A DNA stretch of 64,000 nt from Helicostylum pulchrum (taxonomy: Eukaryota > Mucoromycota > Mucoromycetes > Mucorales > Mucoraceae): assembly GCA_025677825.1 (NCBI GenBank), contig JAIXMO010000002.1:930001-994000 (forward strand), given 5' to 3'. Position numbers and translations under genes: made by a program. Positions 22,380 to 33,430 of this stretch are shown in pieces; position 1 is the first letter of the stretch, and each line of letters begins with the position of its first letter. The notes below the pieces were generated by a model. The model saw nothing but the letters and a program-made list of their open reading frames with translations, was not told the origin of the DNA and did not search any database.

Positions 22380-23916
22380 TATTTCAGATATGCTAAGGAT
22401 TTCTATATACTGTCGACCACGGAGTCAAACGCACGATCTAATCTGAAAAGTTCAATAATTGAGGAAGGAAGATTAAAAGAACCAATTTCATAAAATTTGC
22501 GTACACGAGTGTATACTAAATCCATGACGAAAACTCTTACAGTATAGCCTAAGGAAAATATATGGCGTTAAAAAATTCCACTTCATGTAAAACTTTTTTT
22601 TTTAATCTTCTTACCACCAATTAAACTCCAAATACAGGAATTTCTGTAGAACAATCCTCCATCAACAGAAGATATATCTGGTCTTTGAGGATATTAAAAA
22701 GCTTTAAAAAATCAGGGTGGTGAGCATTTTCGTCCTTTACATAATTGGAACCTTTGATTTCTACGTGTAACAAATGATTATCAACGTCCATATACAGCTT
22801 TTAAACCATAGTCAGTCTTCAGGCCCTCTCCTTCTCTTCTGACTTTACTTCCTCTACTTGCAACCCTATTACCGAATATATTTGTCTTCTTTGAAAAAAG
22901 GTCCCAACACCAAATGCACAAATCATCTTGTGAACTCGTCCTCTAGAGTTTTCCTTGGTACTGGATGATTATATTCATTTAAAACATTATATAATGCAGA
23001 GCCCATCACCTCTTCATAATTTTCATGATCAAATTTAAAGTGGTTGGCTGCTTGCAATGCCTTTTTTTTTCCACTTGAAACTGATCAATGTTCTTAAAGT
23101 CAATGTCCACCACGTATTTTTCTCTCAGCTCTTTGATCATACCTTCCCTAATGTTGTTTGGAATGTTGTAACGATCTTTTTTTTTTTGGAGATAAAAAAG
23201 ATTCAGCTCAGAGCAAGAGATTCTATGAGATGAACATGGCCGGGTGTGTAGTTAATTTTTTTGGAGCATTGACTTTGCATATTTCCCTGTAATTGGATAA
23301 AGCTTTACTGACTTCATATCCAGAAACAAACCACTCGATTGGGCTTTCTACAGGCTAATCATCATATTTACACGGCCTTGAAGACAATCTCTTTTTTTTT
23401 GTTTTGTGTTCGTCATCACTTTCTTCTTTATGGTCGCTTTGTTCTTCATCATCATTGTCATATTGTTCTTCATACCCACTTTCCTTCTCGTCGTTTTCTT
23501 CGTTTCGCTTACGTTTTGTACTTGTTTTAACAGTAGTGATTTTCCCCTTGGAGATAGCATTATATTGATTCTTATATGAACTAATGATGTTTCTTGAAGG
23601 GGATTTTTGAAATTTTGTTGGTTTTTGAGTTTTCTAACAAGTGTTTGTAATCCGTCTGGGAGGGGTGGAAAGTCAGAGATAATTGCTAACGCAGTTTTGT
23701 AACGATGTATTACTGTGTTAGTAGCGCCGGTTCCAAAGCAAGATTGACAATACTTGTCGAAAGTCCAATCCTTCGCAAGGGGTTCTCTTCGAAACACTTT
23801 AGCAGACGATTTCCATCCTTTGGTATCTTAAAATTAACAAGCCCTTTTGGAGGCGTTAGATCCGTTTCCTTGTTGAAATTATGAGAACCGAACAGGTTCG
23901 AACGAACGTAAAACAA
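22380..23916 (-). pseudogene. Degenerate copy E of the dispersed PD-(D/E)XK-like ORF family
   Basis: Reading the minus strand from 23916: VRSNLFGSHNFNKETDLTPP, then (frame change) FRREPLAKDWTFDKYCQSC, HRYKTALAIISDF and PPLPDGLQTLVRKLKN. Another frame follows with IISSYKNQYNAISKGKITTV and a charged tail (KRKRNEENDEKESGYEE). Further on come ANHFKFDHENYEEVMGSALY (about 23000-23060), KTDYGLKAVYMDVDNHLLHV joined to EIKG (22749-22818), HPDFLKLFNILKDQIYLLL and GYTVRVFVMDLVYTR, ending FDSVVDSI at about 22400. The D...VEIK spacing fits a PD-(D/E)XK nuclease core, which is an inference. At least three frameshifts or stops are present. Confidence 0.5.
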
Positions 23917-25833
23917 AACAAAAACAGAAGCAAAAACAAATTAATAATTGAAGAAAAAAGGAAAAAGACCTTGGTTAACAGGTCCTATATATTTACTCAT
24001 TTTGACGCAATATTTACCACTATTTTTGCTTCGTGATATTCTTATTTAGAGATAGCAGTTTCAATACAACAGTATGTTTCATAGTCTAGAAGAGTCTGGC
24101 TTATAACCTGTCGTTTTAGTAGGTGCAAGATTATTCTGATGTTCAGTCACTGTATCATAAATATTATAGATAAAAAAGTTGCCCTAATCAATATTTAATC
24201 AGTTAATCAGTTAAAAAATATTTAAAGGGGTATAATTTTATTTTAAGATAAAATATGAGTATGGTCTGTATGAATTCATGTACTTTATATGACTATGAGT
24301 GATTAAGTAGACGGTCCGGTATGCTTTGTGTGAATTTATACACACCACTAAGCTATACACATGCCTATTTTTACACAAGAGCCATATGCAAAGGCCGGTC
24401 AAAAAAATAGATATTTCATCACGAGAGAGCCTAAGTATAGCAGAGAAGGCGGGTCATATAGAGCATCCTTGGGCATATATAGTAGTATCAATATTAGCAC
24501 CAGTGCCAGTGGGGGGGGGGGTTCACAGAGAATAGGTAGAGTGGAACCAAGGTCTTTTTAAAGAAATAGAAAGACAGCCAGTATATAAAGTGGTAGAGTA
24601 ACAAGACCGAGAGTTTCAGCAGTATTTGAGTATTACTTCAGGAGCATTTTGGTAGACTTTCAGCAATAATTGAACATTACTTCACGAAATTTTTAGCCGA
24701 GTTTCAGTAGTACTTAAGCATTACTTTAGGAATTTGGGCATAGTTTTGAATTGTAGTAGAGAAGTTTTTAAGAATGAAAAAAAAAAAGAAAAAAGAAAAA
24801 AGCTGAAAAGAAAAAAACCTCTCTTTTTATAGTATTGGGAATCGAGCAAAACTGAAAAGTAGACGTTCCAGTACGTTCTTTTTTTTCTCTGAAATGTTTT
24901 TTTAAGACCTTAGTTTATCACAAATAAAAGTTGATATGATTAAATCGCTGTAGATGACGACTATATTATAGAAATTTATAGAGAATTATTTTTACTAGAG
25001 TAGATAAGGATTAATAACATTTACTCGCCTTATCGAAATATAAATTGTATCTCTCTTTTTGTCAGGCTTATATTAGTATCGTACATACGCAAAACCCGTT
25101 CACTAGATGCACTTTAAAAAATAAAAAAGCTTGCCCTATCCTGTTATGTTGCTTTCAGAAGCACTTCCGGTAATTTTTTTTATGAAGCTAGTTTCAAAAA
25201 AATATATATATACATGATAGAGTGGACCGTCCAGTAGTCTACTTAGTTTTTATTTCAATGCCCCTAACTCCAATGGCATCTTATAAACGTATTAGTCTAC
25301 TCCGTAGAGATGTTTCGCTTTAACGGATATATCTAATTTATGCAATGTGACTAAAATTGGGGTCCCGTGATAAGTATTTTTAAGCCGTATAGTTTTGTAC
25401 GCTTTTATACCATAGGAGCTAAAAAAAAAAAAAAAGGCTATTCGACAAGGATCAAGCACAGAGGAAATAGCAGTCGAAGATAAACTCTCGCGTATCATTG
25501 CCCAGCAATATTATTATGGGAGAAGCATACAAGTACACACCGCTTAGGCACGAGTACAAATGAAAATTATATTATCAAAGGGTCATGCGCTGTAATTTTA
25601 TAAATTCATAATCTCATTACATAATGATTTGTGCAAGTGTAGCTAGTGATTTTGATATATTTAGCTTACCAGTGCAATAGCTTTTTAATCATTAGTTTTA
25701 CTAACACCTTTAATAGACCCCAATAAAGAAGCACATCAGTCAATTGTTTCCATTTTAAATTATTTATTTTTCTATGTTTCGCAGCAAAAAAAAAGCGTAC
25801 GAAACGTCTCCTTAAAAAAAAAGATATCTCTTT
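23917..25833. other. Accessory non-coding stretch
   Basis: About 1.9 kb without a supportable gene. It contains an 11-G run (24511-24521), the 44-bp tandem repeat at 24613-24744, and three scattered copies of an 18-bp motif (AGTAGACGGTCCGGTATG-like) at 24306, 24858 and 25221. The short open frames at 24326-24561 overlap each other and show no protein character. Confidence 0.5.
24613..24744. repeat. Three tandem 44-bp units
   Basis: Units 24613-24656, 24657-24700 and 24701-24744 are all exactly 44 bp. They share TTTCAG.A.TA.TT.A..ATTACTT near the start and diverge in the last 15 bp. Divergence between units indicates an old duplication. Confidence 0.8.
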
Positions 25834-27317
25834 TTAATGACAAGCGCCAAACATGGGTTTATCAGAAGGAATAAAAGCCCATAAAACCATCATGGTGACA
25901 GCCATGACAATACATGCCGTAGGCATAATGAGAATGCCAAATTTACCGGCTACCTGACCAGTGATAAAGGGAAACAAAGCCGCACCACCAGCGCCAAAGC
26001 TATAATTAAAAATTTGAGGGATTAGATTTTTTGATGAGAAGCTTTTTTTAACAAACAAAAAAACTTACGCAGACATAAAACCAATTGAAGTAGCATGGAA
26101 ATTTCTAGGAAGTACTTTAGAAGCTAAAGAGATCGTAGTAGGGAACATGGGGCCTAATAACGCACCAACAGTAATGAAAGCTACATTTATTATATAAATG
26201 TTAGTAGTTATACGGGTGATACATATATATTGTTACACGGTGAGAATCCTTACCAATAGAATCTACAACAAGATCAGTTGATAAATGCATCATAGATAAA
26301 CCAGCAACGATCATGGCAGTATATACAGTAATCATCAATTTGTCGCCAAATTTATTACACAGGTAACCCAACAAGATACGACCGAATGCTAAACCTCCCC
26401 AGTAACCAGATACGACTTGAAGCATTTTTTCGGCTTCACCGTGTCTACCTTCTGTTAGCCAGGTTAATCCCCAACCTCCCAGTGTTACCTCAACTCCAGC
26501 ATAAATTAAAATATAGGCAGCTCCCAATAACGTAACTCTGTTGAAGATAGCTACTTTGGCCAATTCGCTGTGATCTGGCTTTACGCTATCTTCATCCTCA
26601 TCCTCATCCTTGGCCTCAAAATCAACATGAAGGAAACCAACAGTGATAGCAACGAGGTTAAGAATGGCTACACCAATCAAGAACTTGTACATACCCATCC
26701 AAGAATAATTATGAACCAACAAGTAAGCAGACACTCTGGGACTGATAAAGGCACCAACACCATATAAGGCTAGATTAAAAAATATTAGACAATTATAATT
26801 ATTATTTTTTTTCTCGGTAAAAATAACTCATACCATGCAGGACATTTAACATAATAGTAGCAAGGGGTACGTTTGCTACAAAAACATTCACAGCAGCATT
26901 TAATAAAGCAATACCAGCACCGACAAAGGGCATGGTACAGGCAACGACAACGAATGGGAATCCCTGAGAAATAATAGTGTAAGCGATGAGTACGGTAGTG
27001 GCACCAAGATAAAGAGTTTTTAATTGACCGATATGATGGACAATATAACCGTTAAAGCCAGCACTAATAAAGAAACCACAAGCAGTACACAAGAATAAAA
27101 TGGAAATTGTTTCGTTGGATATATCATAGTACACTTTCATTCTAGGGATAATGGTACCTAAACAGCCATCATTTAAACCAGAAACCATTACTAGAAAAAA
27201 TGAAGCTAACAATGGTTTCCAACGACCGTTTAAATCTTTTAAGGTTTCGGGTTTTTTGGTATTATTTAACAATGGTACATTTTCGTCGCTGTAGGAACTT
27301 GATTCTTGATTTGACAT
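25834..27317 (-). CDS. MFS transporter (fucose permease-like fold)
   Basis: Four exons on the minus strand (26834-27317, 26254-26769, 26069-26180, 25834-25999) join to 425 aa. After a polar, serine-rich N-terminus (about 33 aa) there are about 12 hydrophobic helices. Seen: LNDGCLGTIIPRM in TM1, CGFFISAGFNGYIV, an acidic cytosolic loop (EAKDEDEDEDSVKPDHSE) between TM6 and TM7, then EVTLGGWGLTWLTEGR and GFMSAFGAGGAALFPFITG. This layout fits the FucP-like group of fungal major facilitators, with a plasma or vacuolar membrane location. The substrate cannot be read from the sequence. All three introns are short and canonical (GT-AG). No operon-like partner is nearby. Confidence 0.88.
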
Positions 27318-27959
27318 TTTTTTTTATATGTAAAATGAATATAAACAAAAAAAAAAGAAAAGAGAAAAAAGGGAAAAGGGAAAAGGTGGGAAGAAAAAAA
27401 AGTTTTTTTTTTTTATATAAGCTAATTAGAGTTACAACACCTCCAAGTAAGTAGCGTACAAAATAATCCCATCTATGTTAGCGAGTAACATATAAAAAAA
27501 ATTTGTTCTACTTTAGTGGTTATTATTGATAGTCCTGATTTTTTATTTTTATTTTTCTGTGCAATGTATCTTTTTATTTTCTGGGAAAGTTATAACCATA
27601 TCGAAAATATATAAAAAAGAGGCAAAAAAAAAATCGAAAAACTTGTAATATTTACTCCATAAAAAATAAAAGAGAGAGTAAACTACAAGTTGTCTGAATC
27701 AATTGTCTTTAAGTCAAGGTAAGTGCCAGGGTAAAATTTTATATGAAAAGGTAAATCAATGCGCCACTTTTCCCACTTTTACCGCTAATACCAGTCACTC
27801 CAAAACTGAGTTATTTAACCAAAAAGCCGTGGCTTTCTTGAATCGAAACGCCAAAAGGCCTACCGTCGATGAAGCGTAATACTTTTCGAAGGTAATAATA
27901 ACATATGCAAGTATAATTATGATTTTTTATTAATAGTATATTATTTGTATTTGTTGCTA
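27318..27959. other. MFS gene upstream region
   Basis: Purine-rich on the + strand (AAAAGAGAAAAAAGGGAAAAGG), so a pyrimidine-rich leader for the minus-strand transporter, then AT-rich sequence with no gene seen. Confidence 0.4.
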
Positions 27960-28180
27960 GTAAAAAAAATGACTGTAATTCAAATTTCTTTTTTATTTGT
28001 TGTCTCAAATTTGGGATCCGCAGTGTATTTATTTCGTGGCACATGAAAAATGTTTAGCTGAAAAGTGATAGTTTACACACTTGTTCATTTCGCGTTTGGA
28101 TAAAATTTTCGCTTGCATGATTTATTTACACATTCAACTTCGTTTCATCTGCATAAAAAGGAAACTGGGGTGAATCAAGT
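27960..28180 (-). pseudogene. 5' end fragment of a dispersed-family copy
   Basis: On the minus strand the 46-bp repeat at 28134-28180 is followed by about 90 bp. Then comes an ATG frame at 28044 reading MCHEINTLRIPNLRQQIKKK, loosely like MYQKFNLERHLKQVYK at 8796, which follows the same 46-bp repeat at a similar distance. The frame closes soon after. It looks like a copy that kept its 5' flank and N-terminus only. Confidence 0.3.
28134..28180 (-). repeat. 46-bp dispersed repeat, copy 2 (inverted)
   Basis: The reverse complement of this block matches 8685-8730: CTTGATTCAC.C.AGT.TCC, then TTTTTATGCAGATGAAAC, then AAGTTGA, with only a few mismatches over about 46 bp. Confidence 0.6.
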
Positions 28181-28545
28181 TGAGACAAAAAGTACCTACT
28201 ATGTATATAACTAAAAGTGATTAACGAAGGTATGAGTACGAGTATATGAAAAAATACTGGTATAATACGACATAATGAGTAAATATATCACAACAGTAAA
28301 CGTGGGCTCTATGTATTCTATTACTTGTTTATAGCTTCTTTTTTTTTTTGCGAGTGTTTTTCTTTCTTTCTTTCTTCTTCACTTACTATTTTACTAACTT
28401 ATACCGACCCCTCTTGAAGAAAAAAGGTAAACTTGGTTTTTTTCTCATTAATTTCAAAACCATGTACAAAGGATTTGATGGTATTTTTTCATAACGTCAA
28501 TGTATTAAATATATGACTATTTTATAACGCTCAATTTATAGATTT
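28181..28545. other. Non-coding stretch between element remnants
   Basis: AT-rich, with a TTTCTTTCTTTCTTTCTTC simple repeat at about 28360-28378. No gene seen. Confidence 0.4.
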
Positions 28546-30030
28546 AACTTTTTATGTAAAAAACACGAAACTACCAAGTTTTAATACTTTTGTCTTAAAT
28601 AATAAGAGACGTATCGTAAGTTGGTCTGAACGCGCGAACGCAATGTCGCCACAACGTTTATATGCACTTTGGTCTGGGAGATATATCAAAAGGCTTGTTG
28701 AACTACGTGAAGACCTTCCAATTCAGTATGTAGCTATATCCTGCTGATTTAAGCGTTTGGAATTACCGTATTTTAACTTCTGACAACTTTTTTTTTTTAT
28801 TATTAATAGAAAGTTGCAATTTGATGAAGATATTTGGAACCCTTTATATGAACAACTTCTACAACTAGTAAAAAAAAATACATACACATATATTTATATA
28901 TATATTTGTCGAATCTGATATCGAAAGATCATATTTCTCAAATAGAGAAAACTTCTTGATATTTCTGAACTATCAAGTTTAAGGATCCTTACTAGGAATA
29001 TTGAAGACTCAAGAGAAAGTATTTTATCAACTTTTGATGAAAGTGGTATTGGTCAGAGTTCCGAAAGTCCAAACATTACGAGCCCTGTGTCCACATATCC
29101 CCCTACTGATAATACATTTGACTACGATGATTTAGATACGATTTCCATCTTTTTATGCTCGTTATACTATAAAAAGGTAACTTATAACTCTAAAATCGCT
29201 ATTTTACTTTACCGACGCGGATATTAACAAAAAAAAAAAAAAAAAAAACTTTAGGAACAAGAGAAAGCCTTTTCGGACACTGACAAATTACAAGTAAAAA
29301 ACATATCGGTATTATATGCTACAGACAATATCCGTAAAAAGACACTAATTTATGGAGCAAATTTACTATTGAACGGGTATTCGTTCGGGTCCTCGGATCA
29401 AACTATGTTGAGGCAAGTGATAATTAAATTACAATAAGATATATGAAAACTAAATTTTACTCTTCCAGAATGGTATTGTCTTCCGTAATCAATCCCATCA
29501 ATCCGGTGATGTCGTCGATGACTTGCTGAAATCAAAACTGAAGAATATCAAAGGTCATGAGTACTCAGTATGTCCCACAGGTTGCAAGTTATACGGTTTA
29601 AATGAAACTACAACTGTATGTGAACACTGTAATGAGAATCGCTTCAAAGGATTATCTCAGTGAGTCCCCAAATCGGTTATGAGTATCATGTCAATCGGAA
29701 TTATGTAGCATATTCCGAGAAATTCTCGATGAAAACGATATTGCCGCACTTGAAGCTAGCAATTTAACTCGTTATGTAGGCCTCCTGGATGAAGAAAAAA
29801 GCCTTTTCCTTTCCCTCATATGCATGTAAGATTGATGTTCGATTATAATATATATATTATTATTTGTATCTTAATACTCGTCTATTAGCGATAATAAAGA
29901 TATTATGCAGGCGGGAGTTCATGACCGTTTATCAGCAATGTTAAAGAAAGGCGAGAACATACGGAATTATACAGAATGTTGAAGATAATGGAATATGTGT
30001 AAGGGTTCCTCATAATAGTTATTAATAACA
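28546..30030 (+). pseudogene. Multi-exon transposase-like remnant (possible Tnp2/CACTA type)
   Basis: Coding-like blocks separated by plausible short GT-AG introns: DLTFYVKNTKLPSF to RLVELREDLPIQ (28546-28722), KLQFDEDIWNPLYEQLLQL (28811-28869), LLDISELSSLRILTRNIEDS to YYKK (28950-29176), EQEKAFSDTDKLQVKNIS to GSSDQTMLR (29255-29413). Then, in a shifted frame, GHEYSVCPTGCKLYGLNETT and VCEHCNENRFKG (29555-29650). The C-x3-C...C-x2-C ribbon resembles the one ahead of Tnp2-type transposase domains in mucoralean elements. After it only fragments remain (FREILDENDIAALEASNL; LSAMLKKGENIRNYTE). The catalytic part is absent. Family assignment is tentative. Confidence 0.35.
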
Positions 30031-30389
30031 GTGGTACTGCCTATCGAATAGTAGATAACTAATACACGTAATTTATTTGTTTAGTATTGACTATTTCGGC
30101 GAATGGAGTGATAATGGTAACAACCATAAACTTGTTCTGTATGGTTGGTGAAATGAATTAATAATAACACCGCAAAGTTTACTCCGTTTACTTAGATTCA
30201 GCGAGCAGTTAACGGATCCGCTAACAAATGGTTTTTTTTTTCAGCGAACAGGATGAATTCGCTAGTAAAATATATTCGTTCATTTCCTGTTTAAAGACTA
30301 CTATACCAGGATCTATACCGATAACGTGGTCGGTTGCAAAAAATTCCTGTTGGGTTTTTGAATACAAATTTATCAGTAAACTTATCGGG

Positions 30390-30711
30390 TTATATCGTAT
30401 AATTAATCTTTATCTTATAATTTTTAAATGGCTCTTTTAAAAGAGGAGAAAGTTTGCATTTTCTACTAAAGTATCCGCCTTTTGGCTTATCAACTGCAGG
30501 GTCTGGTTGAGGATTATCTGGAGGACCACCAGATGTAGAAGCAACAGAAGGAGGATTTGCTTTCAGCCTTTTAACACTGTCAACTCGTGGCCTTCTCTCC
30601 TCTTTAATCAAAATTTGTTTTATCCAAGTTAGATTCGGATTACGAATTTTACAAAAAAATAATAATATAATACGTACCTATCGTTTAAGAAGTTAAGTAA
30701 AGAAGCCATTA
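30390..30711 (-). pseudogene. Two-exon ORF fragment
   Basis: A short first exon at 30679-30711 reads MASLLNFLNDR and is followed by a GTACGT donor. A frame at 30390-30597 reads RRPRVDSVKRLKANPPSVAS, then a proline-rich stretch (GGPPDNPQPDPAVDKPKGGY) and KCKLSPLL. A splice at about 30595 would join them as NDRRPRVDSV. It ends after only about 80 residues, so it is probably the start of a lost gene. Confidence 0.3.
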
Positions 30712-30950
30712 TATATATATAGTAAATAAGAATATATATAGGTGAGAAAGAATGTATAATAGAGAAAGAAGCAATGTTTTTATTTTATTTTCACTGTTGT
30801 TGATATATTCAAAGTATAAACCTAAAAAAAAAACCCATTAATAAAAATGATGTAACGAATGTGAAACAAATAAATAGACGCATCTTTTTTTTTCAGCAGG
30901 TGTCTTTTTTCTTTTGTTTTCATGTTTTGTTTTTATGCTATTTTATGTTC

Positions 30951-31053
30951 GTACAAACCGATAAGGTTCTTCTTAGAGTAATGATCATCCATAAAGGTAA
31001 GTGAAAAGTGATACGGAACACTTTTTAATCGACCGTGTAAATTGACCGTGCAT
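30951..31053 (+). repeat. Dispersed ~100-bp module, copy R2
   Basis: Matches R1 (19-118) along its length: CAAACCGATAAGGTTC, AAAGGTAAGTG, ACGGAACACTTTTT, CCGTGTAAATTGACCGTGCATC. It is followed by a C-run with one interruption (31061-31076), then the next family copy on the same strand. Confidence 0.5.
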
Positions 31054-31109
31054 CCAGAATCCCCCCCCCCCACCCCAAAAAAAAAGACTAGCCTTTTTGT
31101 TAAGAAATA

Positions 31110-32490
31110 ATGTCAAAAGATATTAAAGAAGGTATTGCAATAAATTACTGTTCTCTAATGACATATCTCGTTAACACGTCTTAAAAGATATTTTGTTAGC
31201 TGCAAAAAATTGAAAGAAGAGCAGACTGGTTCTGTAAATATTTCGACAATTTTCGTTAAATTGACAAATTTAATTCTTGAAGAGTTGACGTCTGCTGCAG
31301 AGAATGCAGACTTTGACTTAAATAATTTTAAATCAAATTGGAATCGAAGAGTAAACAATTCAACAAAAGATCTCAATTTAATAAATAATGTAAGTATATG
31401 TGCTATTTTCATAAACTGCAATCACAATAGTGACTGAAATCATTTATTTTTTAGAAAAAAACCGCTCCGGAAAAAGTTTGGAGGATTATTTCATCCTCCA
31501 GAATCAAGCTCCTCCAAATCCAACACCGTTGACACAATTCGACCGGGAAGGTATCTACCCAATCCTTATGCTACCAACAAAAATTGAATGCCGAGGATTT
31601 GGCTTTATTCAAGTCAACCTATGAAAACATAAAAGATAAATTGATGCTAACATCAGGAACTTGCGTAGAAGACGTGATGTTTGAAATAGCCCACAAATTT
31701 TCCTACGAACAGTAAGTATTTTTATAATTATTTTTAAACTAGAAAACTGACTAATATGTCTGGATTTTATGTAAAGTCCATCACATTCTTTCATTTTTTC
31801 AGATGGTGACGTTTGGGAAGACAGTTTCTCGATTGAGGATTTGAATGAAATTAAATCCAAAAGCAAAATTGAAGAATTCACAAAAGAAATGCCGCAGAAG
31901 CTGGTGGATACCTTGTTGAAGTTGGAACAAGTAGGTAACTATATTCGTTTTAAATGCCCCCTCCTATTTGTATATTTAACCGATCTCATTACTTAATTAG
32001 AAAACGTACAAAGACATGTACAACGCTTTAAAAAATATCGAAGCGGATAAACGCGATGATCCTAGCCTTGATTAGGTAAAAGACTATATTGGACTTTTTT
32101 TTATGAAAATAGTCCTATTCTAGTCAAGGCAGAAGATCTGCTAGACGAGGTTTACGGATTCTCAGAACAAAGTAGAAGAATTAGCGGAGACGTAAGAACA
32201 TAAGCTGATCTAAAATTATTATGTTATATTCGACCATATATGAATTGACCAGTTTTTATTTATAGCGCTACAAGTAGCAAGGTATCTTCTCAAGCGAAGA
32301 ACAAGAATAGGTTACTGGGCTCGAATACCATGATAGGTAGACAGGTTTCGGGGGACCACACCGATTTAACTTTTATGCGTAATTCGACAGAACTCGGTTG
32401 CATTGAAGACTCTGGTTCAAACAGAACCAAAGAGTTGCAAGAAAGGGGACTCAAATCCCCGAGAATAATGAAGGCCTTCACTCTCTTATA
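31110..32490 (+). pseudogene. Degenerate copy H of the dispersed ORF family
   Basis: Blocks in order on +: MSKDIKEGIAINYCSLMTYL (31110), VNISTIFVKLTNLILEELTS (31231-), SWNRR-type segment to NLINN, KLNAEDLALFKSTYENIKDK (31583-), TSGTCVEDVMFEIAHKFSYE (31651-31710), SDGDVWEDSFSIEDLNEIKS (31801-), KTYKDMYNALKNIEADKRDD (32002-), a segment near 32125, then VSSQAKNKNRLLGSNTMIGR, GDHTDLTFMRNSTELGCIED and LKSPRIMKAFTLL ending at a stop near 32490. Several junctions have intron-like borders, but stops break the frame (for example after SLD at about 32073). TSGTCVEDV parallels copy C, and the last block parallels copy D. Confidence 0.45.
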
Positions 32491-33430
32491 ATACTAAACG
32501 GCAAGTATAGTAGAGATTGAAACCATTGGCCTCATCATAAGTGGTATGTTGGATATTATTTAATTCCTTTAAATTTTTATATAGACTACTTACTTTCGTA
32601 TAACAATAAGGATGTATATTACGGGATTAAAAAATGAATTTCGACCGCAAATCTGTCTACGTCCAAAAGACTTCAAATGCCCAAGTCGATCGAAGAGGTT
32701 CCTGTTTTGCTTCCTCCTGTTCTTGCTTTGACGTATAATTATGCGCGCATAATTAGAAAAACAATGGCGTATATAGACGACACTTCTGCTTCGATGACAT
32801 TCGGTTCATCATCTGAGCCTGTTTTCTATCCTCCTTGCTTCGTTCCTTCCGCCAGCATCAATAAAAAAAAGGAAGTCATCAAATATTTGATTTCATCCTT
32901 TTTTTCTACACTGTCTTCCAATTCAGTACGCCACTTCTTTTTCCTTTTAAAAAACCCATTCGGTGATATAGTTTTAAATAAAATACTTATTTATATATTT
33001 TCACGCCAGATTAATTTAAACAGTACTTTGAGGAATACCACAAAAAAACTGATTTTCCTAAACTTCACTCCGCTTCGTATTCGATGCAAAGTGGCCGAAT
33101 TCCGCTTTTTATAATAAAGAGGGGATGAGTATATAGAAAAAAGTGTGACAAGAAAGTAGTTTACCCCTCTCTTTTTTTTTTAGCCTTTTGTTGAATGCTG
33201 TTCAATTTTAAATAATCCGTTTTATTTATGTGGCTTCTTTTCTTCAAAAATTTTTTTATCAAGTAAATAGAGGAGACAACAACGGTTAGAATCTCCGTTT
33301 TGATTAATGGTAGCACAGGTTTAATTTATGGGAAATTTCGCAATCAAAAACCGATGTAAACCGGCTAGAATTCTTTTCGTTCTTTATTTCACACTTTCTT
33401 TCGTTTTAATTTTAATAAATTATCATCAAA
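32491..33430. other. Probable non-coding stretch upstream of the reductase gene
   Basis: The longest open frame here (32677-33114, 145 aa) has low-complexity, mostly hydrophobic/basic text and poly-A/T-derived Lys and Phe runs. I do not consider it a gene. The rest is the promoter side of the reductase gene. Confidence 0.4.

Noticed and set aside
24613..24744. CRISPR-like array
   Set aside because: The 44-bp units are adjacent with no spacers, and the genome is clearly eukaryotic.
32677..33114. 145-codon + strand open frame
   Set aside because: Text rich in Phe, Lys and Ile from T/A runs, with no domain, no splice logic and no matching upstream context.
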